From assembly GCF_000966285.1 (NCBI RefSeq), contig NZ_KQ031391.1, forward strand, positions 3,755,208 through 3,819,207: a stretch of DNA of 64,000 nucleotides, given 5' to 3'. The DNA comes from Pseudofrankia sp. DC12 (GTDB lineage Bacteria > Actinomycetota > Actinomycetes > Frankiales > Frankiaceae). Below are positions 15,884 through 23,444 of the stretch, piece by piece; positions within the stretch are counted from its first letter, which is position 1; every line of letters starts with the position of its first letter. Made by a program: the position numbers and the translations under genes. Below the pieces are notes generated by a model. The model had not been told where the DNA came from. It searched no databases and saw only the letters and a list, made by a program, of their open reading frames with translations.

Positions 15884-18139
15884 TCACGCTGTGTCGAACT
15901 CGTCGGCTGGTTCGTCGGCGAGATCGGGATCGTCGGGGGTGTCGCGGTCGGCGATGGCGGCGGCGACGCGGTCGGCGTTGACGGACATCCGGCCGCGGGT
16001 CTTGTAGGGCCGTGCGGAGTCGGGGAGCGCCTCGCGCAGCCGTTCGAACGTCCACCCCCGGTAGAGCTGGGGCCGCAGCGCGGCGAGCCCGGCGAGGACT
16101 TCGAGGGTGGGCATGATCGGGTCCGGTCCGGCGGTGCGGATCACGGCGACGATGTCGGCGAGCGGGTCGACGTGCTCGACCGGTGCCGGCTCGTCGTCGG
16201 CGGCGGGGGCTGGTGGGGTGTCGAGCATGGCGAGGGCGCGTTCGACGACGGGGGTGACGTCATCGACGCCGTCGCCGCGGCGGACGTAGTGGCAGCGCAG
16301 CAGCCCGTCGGCGGGGGTGAACCCGGAGGTCATCGCGGTGCCGAGGTCACCGAGGTCGACGGTGCCGTCGGCCTCGACGGTCATCGGCCGCAGCGTCGTC
16401 GCGGTGATCCCGGCCTTGTGTTTGCCGGTGCCCAGGATGGCGTCGTTGCCCTGGTGGTCGCCGATGGCGAAGCACGCCCGGTTGGACAGGACCTTGGCGA
16501 CTTTGCGGGGCAGCGAGTCCGCCGACGGGACGGGCGTGGCGAAGATCAGGGTGACGCCGTACTTGCGGGCCTTGGCGACGATCTTCTCGACGAGTTCGGC
16601 GGCTTCCTCGCCGACGTCGGAGACGAACAGCTCCTGGCACTCATCGATGACCACGACCCTCGGTCGCATGCTCGGGTCGGCCTCTGCCAGGGCCCGGGTG
16701 AGCTTCGGCTCGCCGGCCGCGGAGAGCTTGCGGCCGCGGTCGGACAGCTCGGACATGAGCCGCTTGAGCGCGCCGAGGACGGTCGGGATCTCGTCCGGGT
16801 CATCGGAGACGAACAGGGTTCGTAGCCGGGGTCGCAGCGGGTCGTAGTCGGCGTTGACGGCCATGCAGTAGACGTCGATCTCGACGAGCGGGTCGAGGAT
16901 CGCGCCCAACAGGCCGGTGATGATCAGGGTGGATTTGCCGGAGCCCATCATCCCGGCGACGCCCCAGTTGGCCTGGAACAGGCGGCCGAGGACGGTGTTC
17001 CCGCGCGGGTCGACCCCGACCGGCACGCCCTTGAAGTAGTCCGCGGTACCGGTGGTGAGCAGCGGCCATGGCGCGACGGGCTTGGTCAGGCTGCCCTGGT
17101 CGGCGACCCACAGATCCAGGACGCCGGGCTTGTCGCGGGGCTCGGTCGGCCACACCTCGACCGGCAGGCGCAGCAGGTTGTGGGCGAGGACCCGCTTGTT
17201 GTTGACGATCATTTCGACGGTGACGCCTTCGGGGAGCAGGAGCCGGGAGTGCCAGCCCTTGCCGTCGTGGGCCGGCGCGTCGAGCCAGCGGGGGGTCCAG
17301 CCCTCGCGGAACTTCTTGTTCAGCGCCGGCAGGTTGAGGTTCCGCAGCGCGTTCGTGATCGCCCGCTCGTCCGGGATCACGTCCCGCCCGGCGCTGCCGT
17401 CGGGCGTGGTGGCTGACACCCAGGCGGGTAGCTCGGAACGGGAGCGGCCCAGATGCCACAGCCACGCGCCGACACCGCCGGTCGCGGCGAGCAGGAGAAG
17501 GGCGCCGTAGGCGGCGAGGAACCAGCACACGAACGTGACCAGGGCGATCACGCCGATGATCGGGGCCAGGACGTAGCCGGGGTCGTGGTGGCCCAGCGCG
17601 AGGACCACACCGAGCACGAGGAGCAGGGCGGCGAACCCGGCCAGGCCCGCCGCGGCGGCGCGGAGCAGGTCGACGGGCGAGCGGACCCAGTCCATGACCC
17701 GGTCGTGGCGGCGCTGCTTTTCCGCGACGTCGCGGAGTTCCCACTCGCGCAGGCTCTCCTGATCGCCCGCGATCTCCGCGCGGCGCATCTGCCGCTCGTA
17801 CCGCGACGCCCCGTGCGTGTCCTGCCAGCGGCGGTAGGCGACACCGGCGCCGGCGACCGGGTACCACAGGTTGCGGGCGACCAGCTTCGCGCCGGTCTTG
17901 GTCTGCGGGTGCGTGGCGACCGTCCGCACTCCGGTCACCACGATCCACGTCCGCGATACCGGCTCCCCCCGGGACACCGCGGGCACGCGGGGTCGGTAGC
18001 GGGCGGGCGGGTGGTCGAGGACTTCCCCGGTCAGCGCGGGGGCGGCGGTCTCGGTGGGGGTGGTGGGGGTCCAGGGGCCGGGCAGGACCATGCCGGCGGG
18101 CGGGGTGTCGTCGTCGCGGGGGGTGAGGGGCTCGGTCAT
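15884..18139 (-). CDS. traB: TraB-type FtsK/SpoIIIE DNA translocase
   Basis: 751 aa from ATG 18139, which overlaps the DUF2637 gene's stop in ATGA; upstream in-frame sequence is noise. Two hydrophobic clusters (residues 160-182 and 188-230) anchor it. The motor domain has Walker A GMMGSGKST (396-404) and Walker B VVVIDECQE near residue 495. The C-terminal 60 residues (YRGWTFERLREALPDSARPY) resemble the winged-helix gamma domain that reads DNA repeats. It would pump double-stranded element DNA between mycelial cells. Candidate recognition repeats lie just downstream. Confidence 0.92.
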   Translation of the reverse strand: MTEPLTPRDDDTPPAGMVLPGPWTPTTPTETAAPALTGEVLDHPPARYRPRVPAVSRGEPVSRTWIVVTGVRTVATHPQTKTGAKLVARNLWYPVAGAGVAYRRWQDTHGASRYERQMRRAEIAGDQESLREWELRDVAEKQRRHDRVMDWVRSPVDLLRAAAAGLAGFAALLLVLGVVLALGHHDPGYVLAPIIGVIALVTFVCWFLAAYGALLLLAATGGVGAWLWHLGRSRSELPAWVSATTPDGSAGRDVIPDERAITNALRNLNLPALNKKFREGWTPRWLDAPAHDGKGWHSRLLLPEGVTVEMIVNNKRVLAHNLLRLPVEVWPTEPRDKPGVLDLWVADQGSLTKPVAPWPLLTTGTADYFKGVPVGVDPRGNTVLGRLFQANWGVAGMMGSGKSTLIITGLLGAILDPLVEIDVYCMAVNADYDPLRPRLRTLFVSDDPDEIPTVLGALKRLMSELSDRGRKLSAAGEPKLTRALAEADPSMRPRVVVIDECQELFVSDVGEEAAELVEKIVAKARKYGVTLIFATPVPSADSLPRKVAKVLSNRACFAIGDHQGNDAILGTGKHKAGITATTLRPMTVEADGTVDLGDLGTAMTSGFTPADGLLRCHYVRRGDGVDDVTPVVERALAMLDTPPAPAADDEPAPVEHVDPLADIVAVIRTAGPDPIMPTLEVLAGLAALRPQLYRGWTFERLREALPDSARPYKTRGRMSVNADRVAAAIADRDTPDDPDLADEPADEFDTA

Positions 18140-18921
18140 CAGGCAGCCGCCACGGTGAGTGCGGGTATCGGGGTCGGGCGGCGTAGGCCGGCGGTGTCGA
18201 GGAGTCGGCGGGCGCGGTCGGGGCCGCAGTTCAGGGCGGCGGCGGCGCGGCGGACGGGGACGGTGCCGTCGTCGTCGCGGGGCACGTCGGTCAGGGCGGT
18301 CAGTAGCTCGGCGTCGGTGCGCCGGGCGGTACGTGTACCGGTCGCCGGACGGGTGGCCGTACCGGTACGGCGGCGGGCCGGGGTACCGGTACGCGGCGCC
18401 GGGACGGTGACAGCTACGGGCTCCGGCGCGGCGGCCGGCTCGACGACGGGCGCCGTGTCGGCCGGGGCAGGCGCGGAACGGACCAGGGCGGCGAACTGCT
18501 GGCGGTAGCGGGGGGCGGCTTCGGCCAGCAGGATCAGCACCAGCGGTGGGATCGAGTGGGCGACGATCGCGCCCATGTCCCGGGAGCCGGCGGCGTCCCA
18601 GACGTTGAGCGTCCACGTCGAGCAGCCGCAGACCCAGCGCAGCGTCGCGCCCCAGCCCGACGGCCGGACCGCGTAGCGGGACAGGATCGAGTCGGCGGTG
18701 ATCCCACCGAACAGGGCGATGTCGACGATCGGGGCCAACAGCCAGGCCTGCGGGTCGGCGGTGCCGTGGCTGGTCGCGACACCGTGGACGTTCGCGAGGC
18801 TGTAGGCGCAGACCATCAGCGCGACCAGCCACAGCGCACCGTCGAGGGCGCGTGCCACGCGGCGAAGCTGGCGGGGGTCGACCGGCTCCGCCGCGGCGGC
18901 CGGGTTGATCGAGGTGGACAA
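18139..18921 (-). CDS. DUF2637 membrane protein (SpdB-like)
   Basis: 260 aa if it starts at TTG 18921, which has AAGGAG 8 nt upstream; no ATG fits better. Four hydrophobic segments include LWLVALMVCAYSLANVHG, WLLAPIVDIALFGGITADS and IVAHSIPPLVLILLAE, the DUF2637 pattern. The C-terminal part is a Pro/Ala/Arg linker and a small helical domain (RRAAAALNCGPDRARRLLDTAGL) that looks like a helix-turn-helix. It is coupled to traB by ATGA and probably helps intramycelial spread. Confidence 0.8.
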   Translation of the reverse strand: MSTSINPAAAAEPVDPRQLRRVARALDGALWLVALMVCAYSLANVHGVATSHGTADPQAWLLAPIVDIALFGGITADSILSRYAVRPSGWGATLRWVCGCSTWTLNVWDAAGSRDMGAIVAHSIPPLVLILLAEAAPRYRQQFAALVRSAPAPADTAPVVEPAAAPEPVAVTVPAPRTGTPARRRTGTATRPATGTRTARRTDAELLTALTDVPRDDDGTVPVRRAAAALNCGPDRARRLLDTAGLRRPTPIPALTVAAA

Positions 18922-18935
18922 GAGAGGGGCTCCTT

Positions 18936-19709
18936 TCAGGCCGGGCGGCGGTGGGTCGAGCGGGCAGGGGTCGGGTCGGCCGGGGCGATCGGGCGGTAGG
19001 TCATGGCGTCCGGGTCGGTCAGGGTGAAGCCGGCGGCGACCTCGACCAGGCGGCGGCGGGCGACGGCCAGGCGGCGCGCGGCGAGTGGGCTCCAGCCCTG
19101 CGCGGCGATGGCGGCGTCGGCGTCGGTGACGCCCAGCTCGGCGGCGATCAAAGGCCACTCGGCGGCGATCGCGGCCAGCTCGTCAGGCGTCGGCTCGTCG
19201 TGGTCGGCCTCGACGTCCGGGCCGGTCGGCTGGACGGCCGGGGCCGGCTCGGTGTCGTCGGTGAGTTGGGCGCGGACGTCGGCGACGACGGACGGGTCCG
19301 TGACCGAGGTCCACAGGTCGATGCCGACGCCCGCGACGACGGTAAAGATCGTGAGCTTGACGCCGTCGTCGCCGGACCATGGGGTGACCAGGACGAACGG
19401 GGCGCCCAGCGCGGCGCAGGCCTGCACAATCGCGTCCAGCCGCGAGCGGTCGCTCTCCTCGGTGCGGTGCGCTCCTACGTTCGGGACGACCTGCGCGTCG
19501 AGCGTCACGGCGAACGCGGCCTCTGCCCGGCGTGGGTGGCAAGTCAGGTAGACGTCGGCGCAGCCATCGAGCCGCCGCAGCAGCTCGATCCCGGCCCGCA
19601 TCGCGTCGGCCTGACCAACCCCGCGCGGTGCCTGGCGGACGTTGTCGAGGTCATCGGACGGCGACCCGGCCCGGAAACCCGGGCCGGTCACCACCGCAGG
19701 CGCTGTCAC
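18936..19709 (-). CDS. hypothetical AICE protein, first gene of the leftward operon
   Basis: 257 aa from GTG 19709 with AAGGAGG upstream. The sequence (DVYLTCHPRRAEAAFAVTLD; LVTPWSGDDGVKLTIFTVVAGVGIDL) has alpha/beta character, then an acidic linker and a C-terminal helical part with ELGVTDADAAIAAQGWSPL. No family recognised. It is separated by 14 bp from the DUF2637 gene, and its promoter faces the operator at 19754-19787. Confidence 0.7.
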   Translation of the reverse strand: MTAPAVVTGPGFRAGSPSDDLDNVRQAPRGVGQADAMRAGIELLRRLDGCADVYLTCHPRRAEAAFAVTLDAQVVPNVGAHRTEESDRSRLDAIVQACAALGAPFVLVTPWSGDDGVKLTIFTVVAGVGIDLWTSVTDPSVVADVRAQLTDDTEPAPAVQPTGPDVEADHDEPTPDELAAIAAEWPLIAAELGVTDADAAIAAQGWSPLAARRLAVARRRLVEVAAGFTLTDPDAMTYRPIAPADPTPARSTHRRPA

Positions 19710-19753
19710 TTTTCGTAGCCCTCCTTGCCTCGTCCGTCAGCGACAACAGGAAG

Positions 19754-19787
19754 CTAACAGTTGAACGGGGAACAGGTCAACTGTTAG
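19754..19787. promoter_or_regulatory. operator: 11-bp perfect inverted repeat
   Basis: CTAACAGTTGA (19754-19764) and TCAACTGTTAG (19777-19787), 12-bp spacer. It sits between the divergent transfer operon (start 19709) and the GntR-kinase gene (start 19890), the natural place for autoregulation and repression of transfer by the GntR protein. Confidence 0.75.
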
Positions 19788-19889
19788 GTCACGTTGGTCT
19801 CATGGAAGGCCTCTGACCAGCCCTGACGGGCCGATCAGGCCGATCAGATGAGAGGCTGTGTCCGACGCACAGCGGTGAGGAGACGTCTC

Positions 19890-20735
19890 GTGGCGAGTAC
19901 CGACCGGAGCACCCCGGCGACGGAGTCGCTCCACCAGCAGGTCGCGCGCAGCATCCGCAACCAGATCCAGTCCGGCCGTCTGCGGGACGGCGCGGTGCTC
20001 CCGTCTACCCGGGAGCTGGCGGCCGAGTGGAAGACCAGCGTCTATACGATCAACGAGGCGATGCGCGTGCTCGGAGATGAGGGCCTGGTGGTGTCGCAGT
20101 CGCGATCAAAGCGCGTCGTTCATGCGCCCGTAGGTGTCAATCCGGCGGCGTGGCGGCCGGAAGTGCCGCGGGCCGTTCTCATCGGCGGATACCCGGGAAG
20201 CGGCAAGTCTGAGCTTGGCCGTATCCTCGGACGGCAGACGGGCTGGGCGGTAGTCGACAAGGACACGATCACTCGCCCGGTGGTCGAGGCTGCGCTAGAA
20301 GTGCTTGGCCGTTCCCCGCACGACCGCGAGTCAGCCGACTACCTGAACATCGTTCGGCCGCGTGAGTACGATGCCCTCCTCGCAGCGACGCTGGAGAATG
20401 TCGAGTGCGGAAACAGCGTCGTGTCGGTCGCGCCATTCCTCCGCGAGTTCCGGGATCAGGCCTGGCTGGATCGGACCGTTGCTAGGCTGAACGAGCGGGG
20501 CGCCGTCGCAACGCTGGTGTGGGTGCGCTGCGACCCGGACAGCATGCAGCAGTACATACGGCATCGTGGTGCGGCCCGCGACGCGGCCAAGCTCGCGGAC
20601 TGGGGTGCGTACCTCGCAGGCGTTGACACCGAGTTCCGGCCGACAGCGGATCACGAGCTTATCGACAATTCCGCGTCGTCATCGCCGCTCCAAGGTCAGG
20701 CCAAAGATCTCGTCGCTAAGATCCTGTCCCGATGA
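19890..20735 (+). CDS. GntR-type regulator fused to P-loop kinase
   Basis: 281 aa from GTG 19890 with GAGGAGA upstream; an in-frame ATG at 19848 lacks a ribosome site. Residues 10-78 are a GntR winged helix (LHQQVARSIRNQIQSGRLRDG; VLPSTRELAAEWKTSVYTIN). From residue 95 a P-loop kinase domain begins: IGGYPGSGKSELG (99-107), VVDKDTITRPVVE, and an Arg-containing lid region (IRHRGAARD). The kinase half resembles the AAA_33/zeta-like group; the substrate is unknown. It probably represses the divergent transfer operon. The next kinase gene overlaps it in ATGA. Confidence 0.85.
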   Translation: MASTDRSTPATESLHQQVARSIRNQIQSGRLRDGAVLPSTRELAAEWKTSVYTINEAMRVLGDEGLVVSQSRSKRVVHAPVGVNPAAWRPEVPRAVLIGGYPGSGKSELGRILGRQTGWAVVDKDTITRPVVEAALEVLGRSPHDRESADYLNIVRPREYDALLAATLENVECGNSVVSVAPFLREFRDQAWLDRTVARLNERGAVATLVWVRCDPDSMQQYIRHRGAARDAAKLADWGAYLAGVDTEFRPTADHELIDNSASSSPLQGQAKDLVAKILSR

Positions 20736-21262
20736 TCCCCCAGGGGGTCCTCTTGTATGGGCCACCAGCGGCCGGGAAGGATACGGTTACCTTGATGCTG
20801 ACGGCGGTCGACCCTCGAATTCAACTGTTCCCCCGCCTAAAATCAGGCAAGGGTCGGTCGGATGGCTACCGCCTAGTGGACGATGCGCGCATCGATTCAC
20901 TCGCTGAGGCCGGGCAGATCGCTTGGGAGAATCGCCGCTACGGCTCTCGATACGCGGTCGACACTCCTGCGCTGGTCAAGGCCGCGACCGACCACGTACC
21001 CGTGGTGCACCTTGGTCAGGTAGAAGCCGTGGGGGCGATCGAGGCTGCCGCGCCAGAGGTGCGTTGGACGGTCGTCCAGCTCTGGTGTCCTCGCGAGGTC
21101 GCCGCCGGCCGACTCACCAAGCGGAATCCTGCGGACGCCGCGGAGCGCCTTGCCGCCTGGGATGCGACCGAGCGTTTGCCCACCGCGGACCTCACGTTGG
21201 ACACGTCCACCGTCCTACCGGTCGACGCCGCACGCGAGATCGTCTCAGTCCTAGGATGGTGA
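20732..21262 (+). CDS. guanylate-kinase-like P-loop protein
   Basis: 176 aa. P-loop GPPAAGKDT at residues 10-18 and an internal GRSDGYRLV region, then VVQLWCPREVAAGRLTKRNP (Arg-rich lid) resemble the guanylate kinase fold. ATG 20732 overlaps the preceding stop (ATGA), so the two kinases are made together. Similar small NMP-kinase-like genes accompany GntR regulators in AICEs. Substrate and role are unknown. Confidence 0.8.
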   Translation: MIPQGVLLYGPPAAGKDTVTLMLTAVDPRIQLFPRLKSGKGRSDGYRLVDDARIDSLAEAGQIAWENRRYGSRYAVDTPALVKAATDHVPVVHLGQVEAVGAIEAAAPEVRWTVVQLWCPREVAAGRLTKRNPADAAERLAAWDATERLPTADLTLDTSTVLPVDAAREIVSVLGW

Positions 21263-21351
21263 AGAAAAGCGGGTCGGCCGCCAGATTCTCTGCCGCTCGG
21301 CGGGCAGACTAGACTGCTCGATTGGGTTGCTTGATACCCGAAGTCAGGATA

Positions 21352-21990
21352 TTAGGCCACGCCCCAATTCGGGCCGCCCCAATGGTTCGTCTCGATTTCC
21401 GGCGCTACGCCGGACAATTCTAGGCGAACCTGCCTTCTAAGCTTCTTATCTATAGCATCGATGGCATCTTTTTGGCGTCGGACCTCGGCGTGCAGCTCGG
21501 AAATCCTCGACGCCCCGGCTTCATCGGACTCACTCGGATGAATGGCGGTCCGTATGGCTCTATCGCAGACTGCGAGATTCCACAGGTGCTGTTCGTACTC
21601 TTTAAATAGTTCCCATACTGCGTCGCCGCCGTGCAGCACCAGCGAGCCTTCGAGCCGTTGGCTTAACTCTTGGGTGGCGGGCGGTGCGGGTTCGGACTGT
21701 TCGCCAAACTTGTAAACTGGTTGAATATCGCGAGCCCACCGCCATTGCTGACCTAGCCATTCCAACAAGAGGCTGTAGGTCGGCTCGATTCGGCGCTGTT
21801 TGAGTTCTTCGGCGGCGGTCTCTTTGGCGTGCGCCCGGGCGGCGGCGGCAGCCGCGACGGCGTCTGCTCGGGCGGATGCGGCGACGCCATCAGCATGTCG
21901 GCGATCCCCGCGCGACCGAAGCGCCGTAACGGTCGTCGTGATGATCGTTCCCGTGGCGATTGCTACGGGTGAGACCCACTCCCATGCCAT
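21352..21990 (-). CDS. membrane-anchored coiled-coil protein, AICE cargo
   Basis: 212 aa. N-terminal hydrophobic helix (SPVAIATGTIITTTVTAL), then an Ala-rich coiled coil (ADGVAASARADAVAAAAAAR and onward to about residue 70), a Trp-rich stretch (LLLEWLGQQWRWARDIQ), and a second helical region (ISELHAEVRRQKDAIDAIDK). No family recognised. It is transcribed against the neighbouring kinase genes and lies just inside attR. Base composition is visibly less GC-rich than the rest of the element, a sign of separate origin. Confidence 0.7.
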   Translation of the reverse strand: MAWEWVSPVAIATGTIITTTVTALRSRGDRRHADGVAASARADAVAAAAAARAHAKETAAEELKQRRIEPTYSLLLEWLGQQWRWARDIQPVYKFGEQSEPAPPATQELSQRLEGSLVLHGGDAVWELFKEYEQHLWNLAVCDRAIRTAIHPSESDEAGASRISELHAEVRRQKDAIDAIDKKLRRQVRLELSGVAPEIETNHWGGPNWGVA

Positions 21991-22135
21991 CGGTCAATCA
22001 TGGCGGATCTGCTATGAGATCCGCGCACCGGGTGGGTGGTCGACGGGCCGCGGGAGCCGCGTATTGAGTTCGTCGAGCGCCGGGGTGCGCCCTCTCAAGG
22101 CGGGCGGCTCCACGCACGGCCCTTGCCCGGTCCAC

Positions 22136-22161
22136 TGGTCTCACTCCTGGTCTCGTTCGTC
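22136..22161 (-). pseudogene. remnant of an integrase 3' end near attR
   Basis: 25 of 26 bases match 9415-9440, the end of int. Read leftward it encodes DERDQE and a stop, against DERDQK and a stop in int. It lies 88 bp inside attR and probably marks an older or nested element. A shared regulatory sequence is an alternative. Confidence 0.5.
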
Positions 22162-22249
22162 AACGTTCGCCCCCGGTCGGCGTCGTGCTCGGGCGCCTCA
22201 AAAGCCACAGTGGGACCACGGCGAACCCTGGCGGACCACGCTGGGCAGA

Positions 22250-22306
22250 CCTCGAAAGCGTGTGAGGGGGCAACCCCTCCGTGGGTTCAAATCCCACCTC
22301 CACCGC
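22250..22306 (+). repeat. right attachment site (attR), 57-bp direct repeat
   Basis: Identical to 9298-9354; it contains only the tRNA 3' portion, with no 5' acceptor or D arm, so it is not a second tRNA gene. Confidence 0.95.
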
Positions 22307-22351
22307 GCCGGCCTCCGCTGTTCGCTGCCCTTTGGGGCAGCTTCACCGGGG

Positions 22352-22449
22352 GCCGTGATGTCTGCCCAGGGGGGCGACCCCCTGGAACCCCCGTGTCGGG
22401 GGGCTTCGCCCCCCGACACCCCCCTCGTTCGCGTTCCGTGTTGCTCATC
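22352..22449 (+). repeat. 98-bp intergenic repeat, copy 1
   Basis: About 88 % identical to 22549-22646. It contains a strong hairpin GGGGGGC-TTCG-CCCCCC and ends in CGTTCCGTGTTGCTCATC. No coding potential. Confidence 0.8.
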
Positions 22450-22548
22450 GGTGCGTCCTGCGTTCGCGCTTCGTGTCGTTCATCGTTCTAACTTCTGTGG
22501 TTGGTTTCTTCTGCTCAGCGTCGCCTTCTGGGGGGCGCTTTCGCGGTT

Positions 22549-22646
22549 GCCGTGATGTCTGTCCAAGGGGGGTGACTCCCTGGATCTCCCGTGTCGAGGG
22601 GCTTCGCCCCTGACACCCGCCTCGTTCGCGTTCCGTGTTGCTCATC
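22549..22646 (+). repeat. 98-bp intergenic repeat, copy 2
   Basis: Second copy 197 bp after the first, with hairpin GGGGC-TTCG-CCCC. The pair fills most of the 575-bp gap between attR and the next gene. Confidence 0.8.
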
Positions 22647-22713
22647 TGGGTATCTGGGTGGCGTTTGATGCCGCCCTCTTTGTTGGGCGGGTTGGCTGAC
22701 TGACTCATAGTTT

Positions 22714-22802
22714 GTGGCTGGGGAAACTCCAGATCTGCAGCCACTTGGTATGTCTGAACGCGTCAAGGCCGTGGCTGGGACCGCGGCCAGGTCTGCCCAG
22801 AA
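22714..22802 (+). repeat. diverged direct repeat flanking a membrane gene, left copy
   Basis: Roughly 70 % identical to 23295-23383, sharing CAGCCAC-TGGTATG, CAAGGCCG and GGTCTGCCC blocks. No coding role seen. Confidence 0.5.
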
Positions 22803-22882
22803 TGTTGGAGGCGAACTCCGGGCCCGGCGCTCCCTACGCAGGCCCTGTGCGCCTGGCGGGAGTAGTGGAGCGAGGAGGACTC

Positions 22883-23224
22883 GTGATCTTTGCGTCCGCG
22901 TCGAGGTGGAGTCAGGTCAGGCAGATCCTGCCGGTCGCGGCGTACGTCTCGAGCGCCTTCTTGACGTGCTATCTGATCTGCTGGGCCTGGCCTCGCGATC
23001 GCCGCTTCACCGCGGACTGGGGTGGCTCGGTCGAGATCCGGACACACCCGGGTCTCTTCGTGCACGTGGGTCTGCTCGGTGCCCTGCCCGCGCTGGCGGG
23101 AGCGGCCATCGCGGTCCACGGCAGACGCTGGATCGGGATCGCGGTTGGCATCGCGTGCTTCCTGCTCGCCTGCCTGTTCGAGGCTGCCGTCGAGTACCTG
23201 CCCAATTTCGTGCTCACCGGCTGA
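22883..23224 (+). CDS. 113-aa three-TM membrane protein
   Basis: GTG 22883 has GAGGAGG 5 nt upstream; the longer in-frame ORF starts in repeat sequence. Hydrophobic segments: QILPVAAYVSSAFLTCYLIC, GLFVHVGLLGALPALAGAAI, IGIAVGIACFLLACLFEAA. No family recognised. It lies between two diverged direct repeats just outside the AICE. Confidence 0.65.
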   Translation: MIFASASRWSQVRQILPVAAYVSSAFLTCYLICWAWPRDRRFTADWGGSVEIRTHPGLFVHVGLLGALPALAGAAIAVHGRRWIGIAVGIACFLLACLFEAAVEYLPNFVLTG

Positions 23225-23294
23225 CTGGCCGCAGCCATTGTGAGCCAGGGATGCTCGCCGCACCCGCCGTCGACGGCGAGCCCATTCATACCCC

Positions 23295-23383
23295 GTGGCT
23301 CGGAAGATCCCAGGTCCACAGCCACCTGGTATGACTCAACCAGCCAAGGCCGGTGGCCGGCGCGGCACGGGTCTGCCCGAGCG
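23295..23383 (+). repeat. diverged direct repeat flanking a membrane gene, right copy
   Basis: Partner of 22714-22802; together they bracket the 113-aa membrane protein gene and suggest an old duplication. Confidence 0.5.
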
Positions 23384-23444
23384 CCCGGGGCGAAGCCCCG
23401 AACCCGGTGCGCCTCCGGGCCCGCGAGCCCTGGCGAGGGGTTGG

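Larger units (their letters stand above)
9298..22306. mobile_element. actinomycete integrative and conjugative element (AICE), about 12.95 kb
   Basis: Boundaries are two identical 57-bp direct repeats (9298-9354 and 22250-22306) containing the 3' part of tRNA-Ser(CGA). Inside, in pSAM2-like order from the tRNA: int, xis, replication genes (DUF3631 ATPase, prim-pol), ssb, small zinc and membrane proteins, a TraB/FtsK translocase and a DUF2637 protein, all leftward; then a divergent GntR regulator with kinase genes, and one cargo gene. One repeat plus contents is 12,952 bp. Such elements excise as circles, replicate and transfer double-stranded DNA through TraB. All core genes look intact, so it may still be mobile. 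Confidence 0.92.

Noticed and set aside
18140-18832. N-terminal extension of the TraB frame
   Set aside because: It overlaps the DUF2637 gene in another frame; the ATGA overlap at 18139 and the start of conserved sequence set the TraB start.
22250-22306. Second tRNA-Ser gene
   Set aside because: Only the 3' part from the anticodon loop is present; it is the attR repeat.
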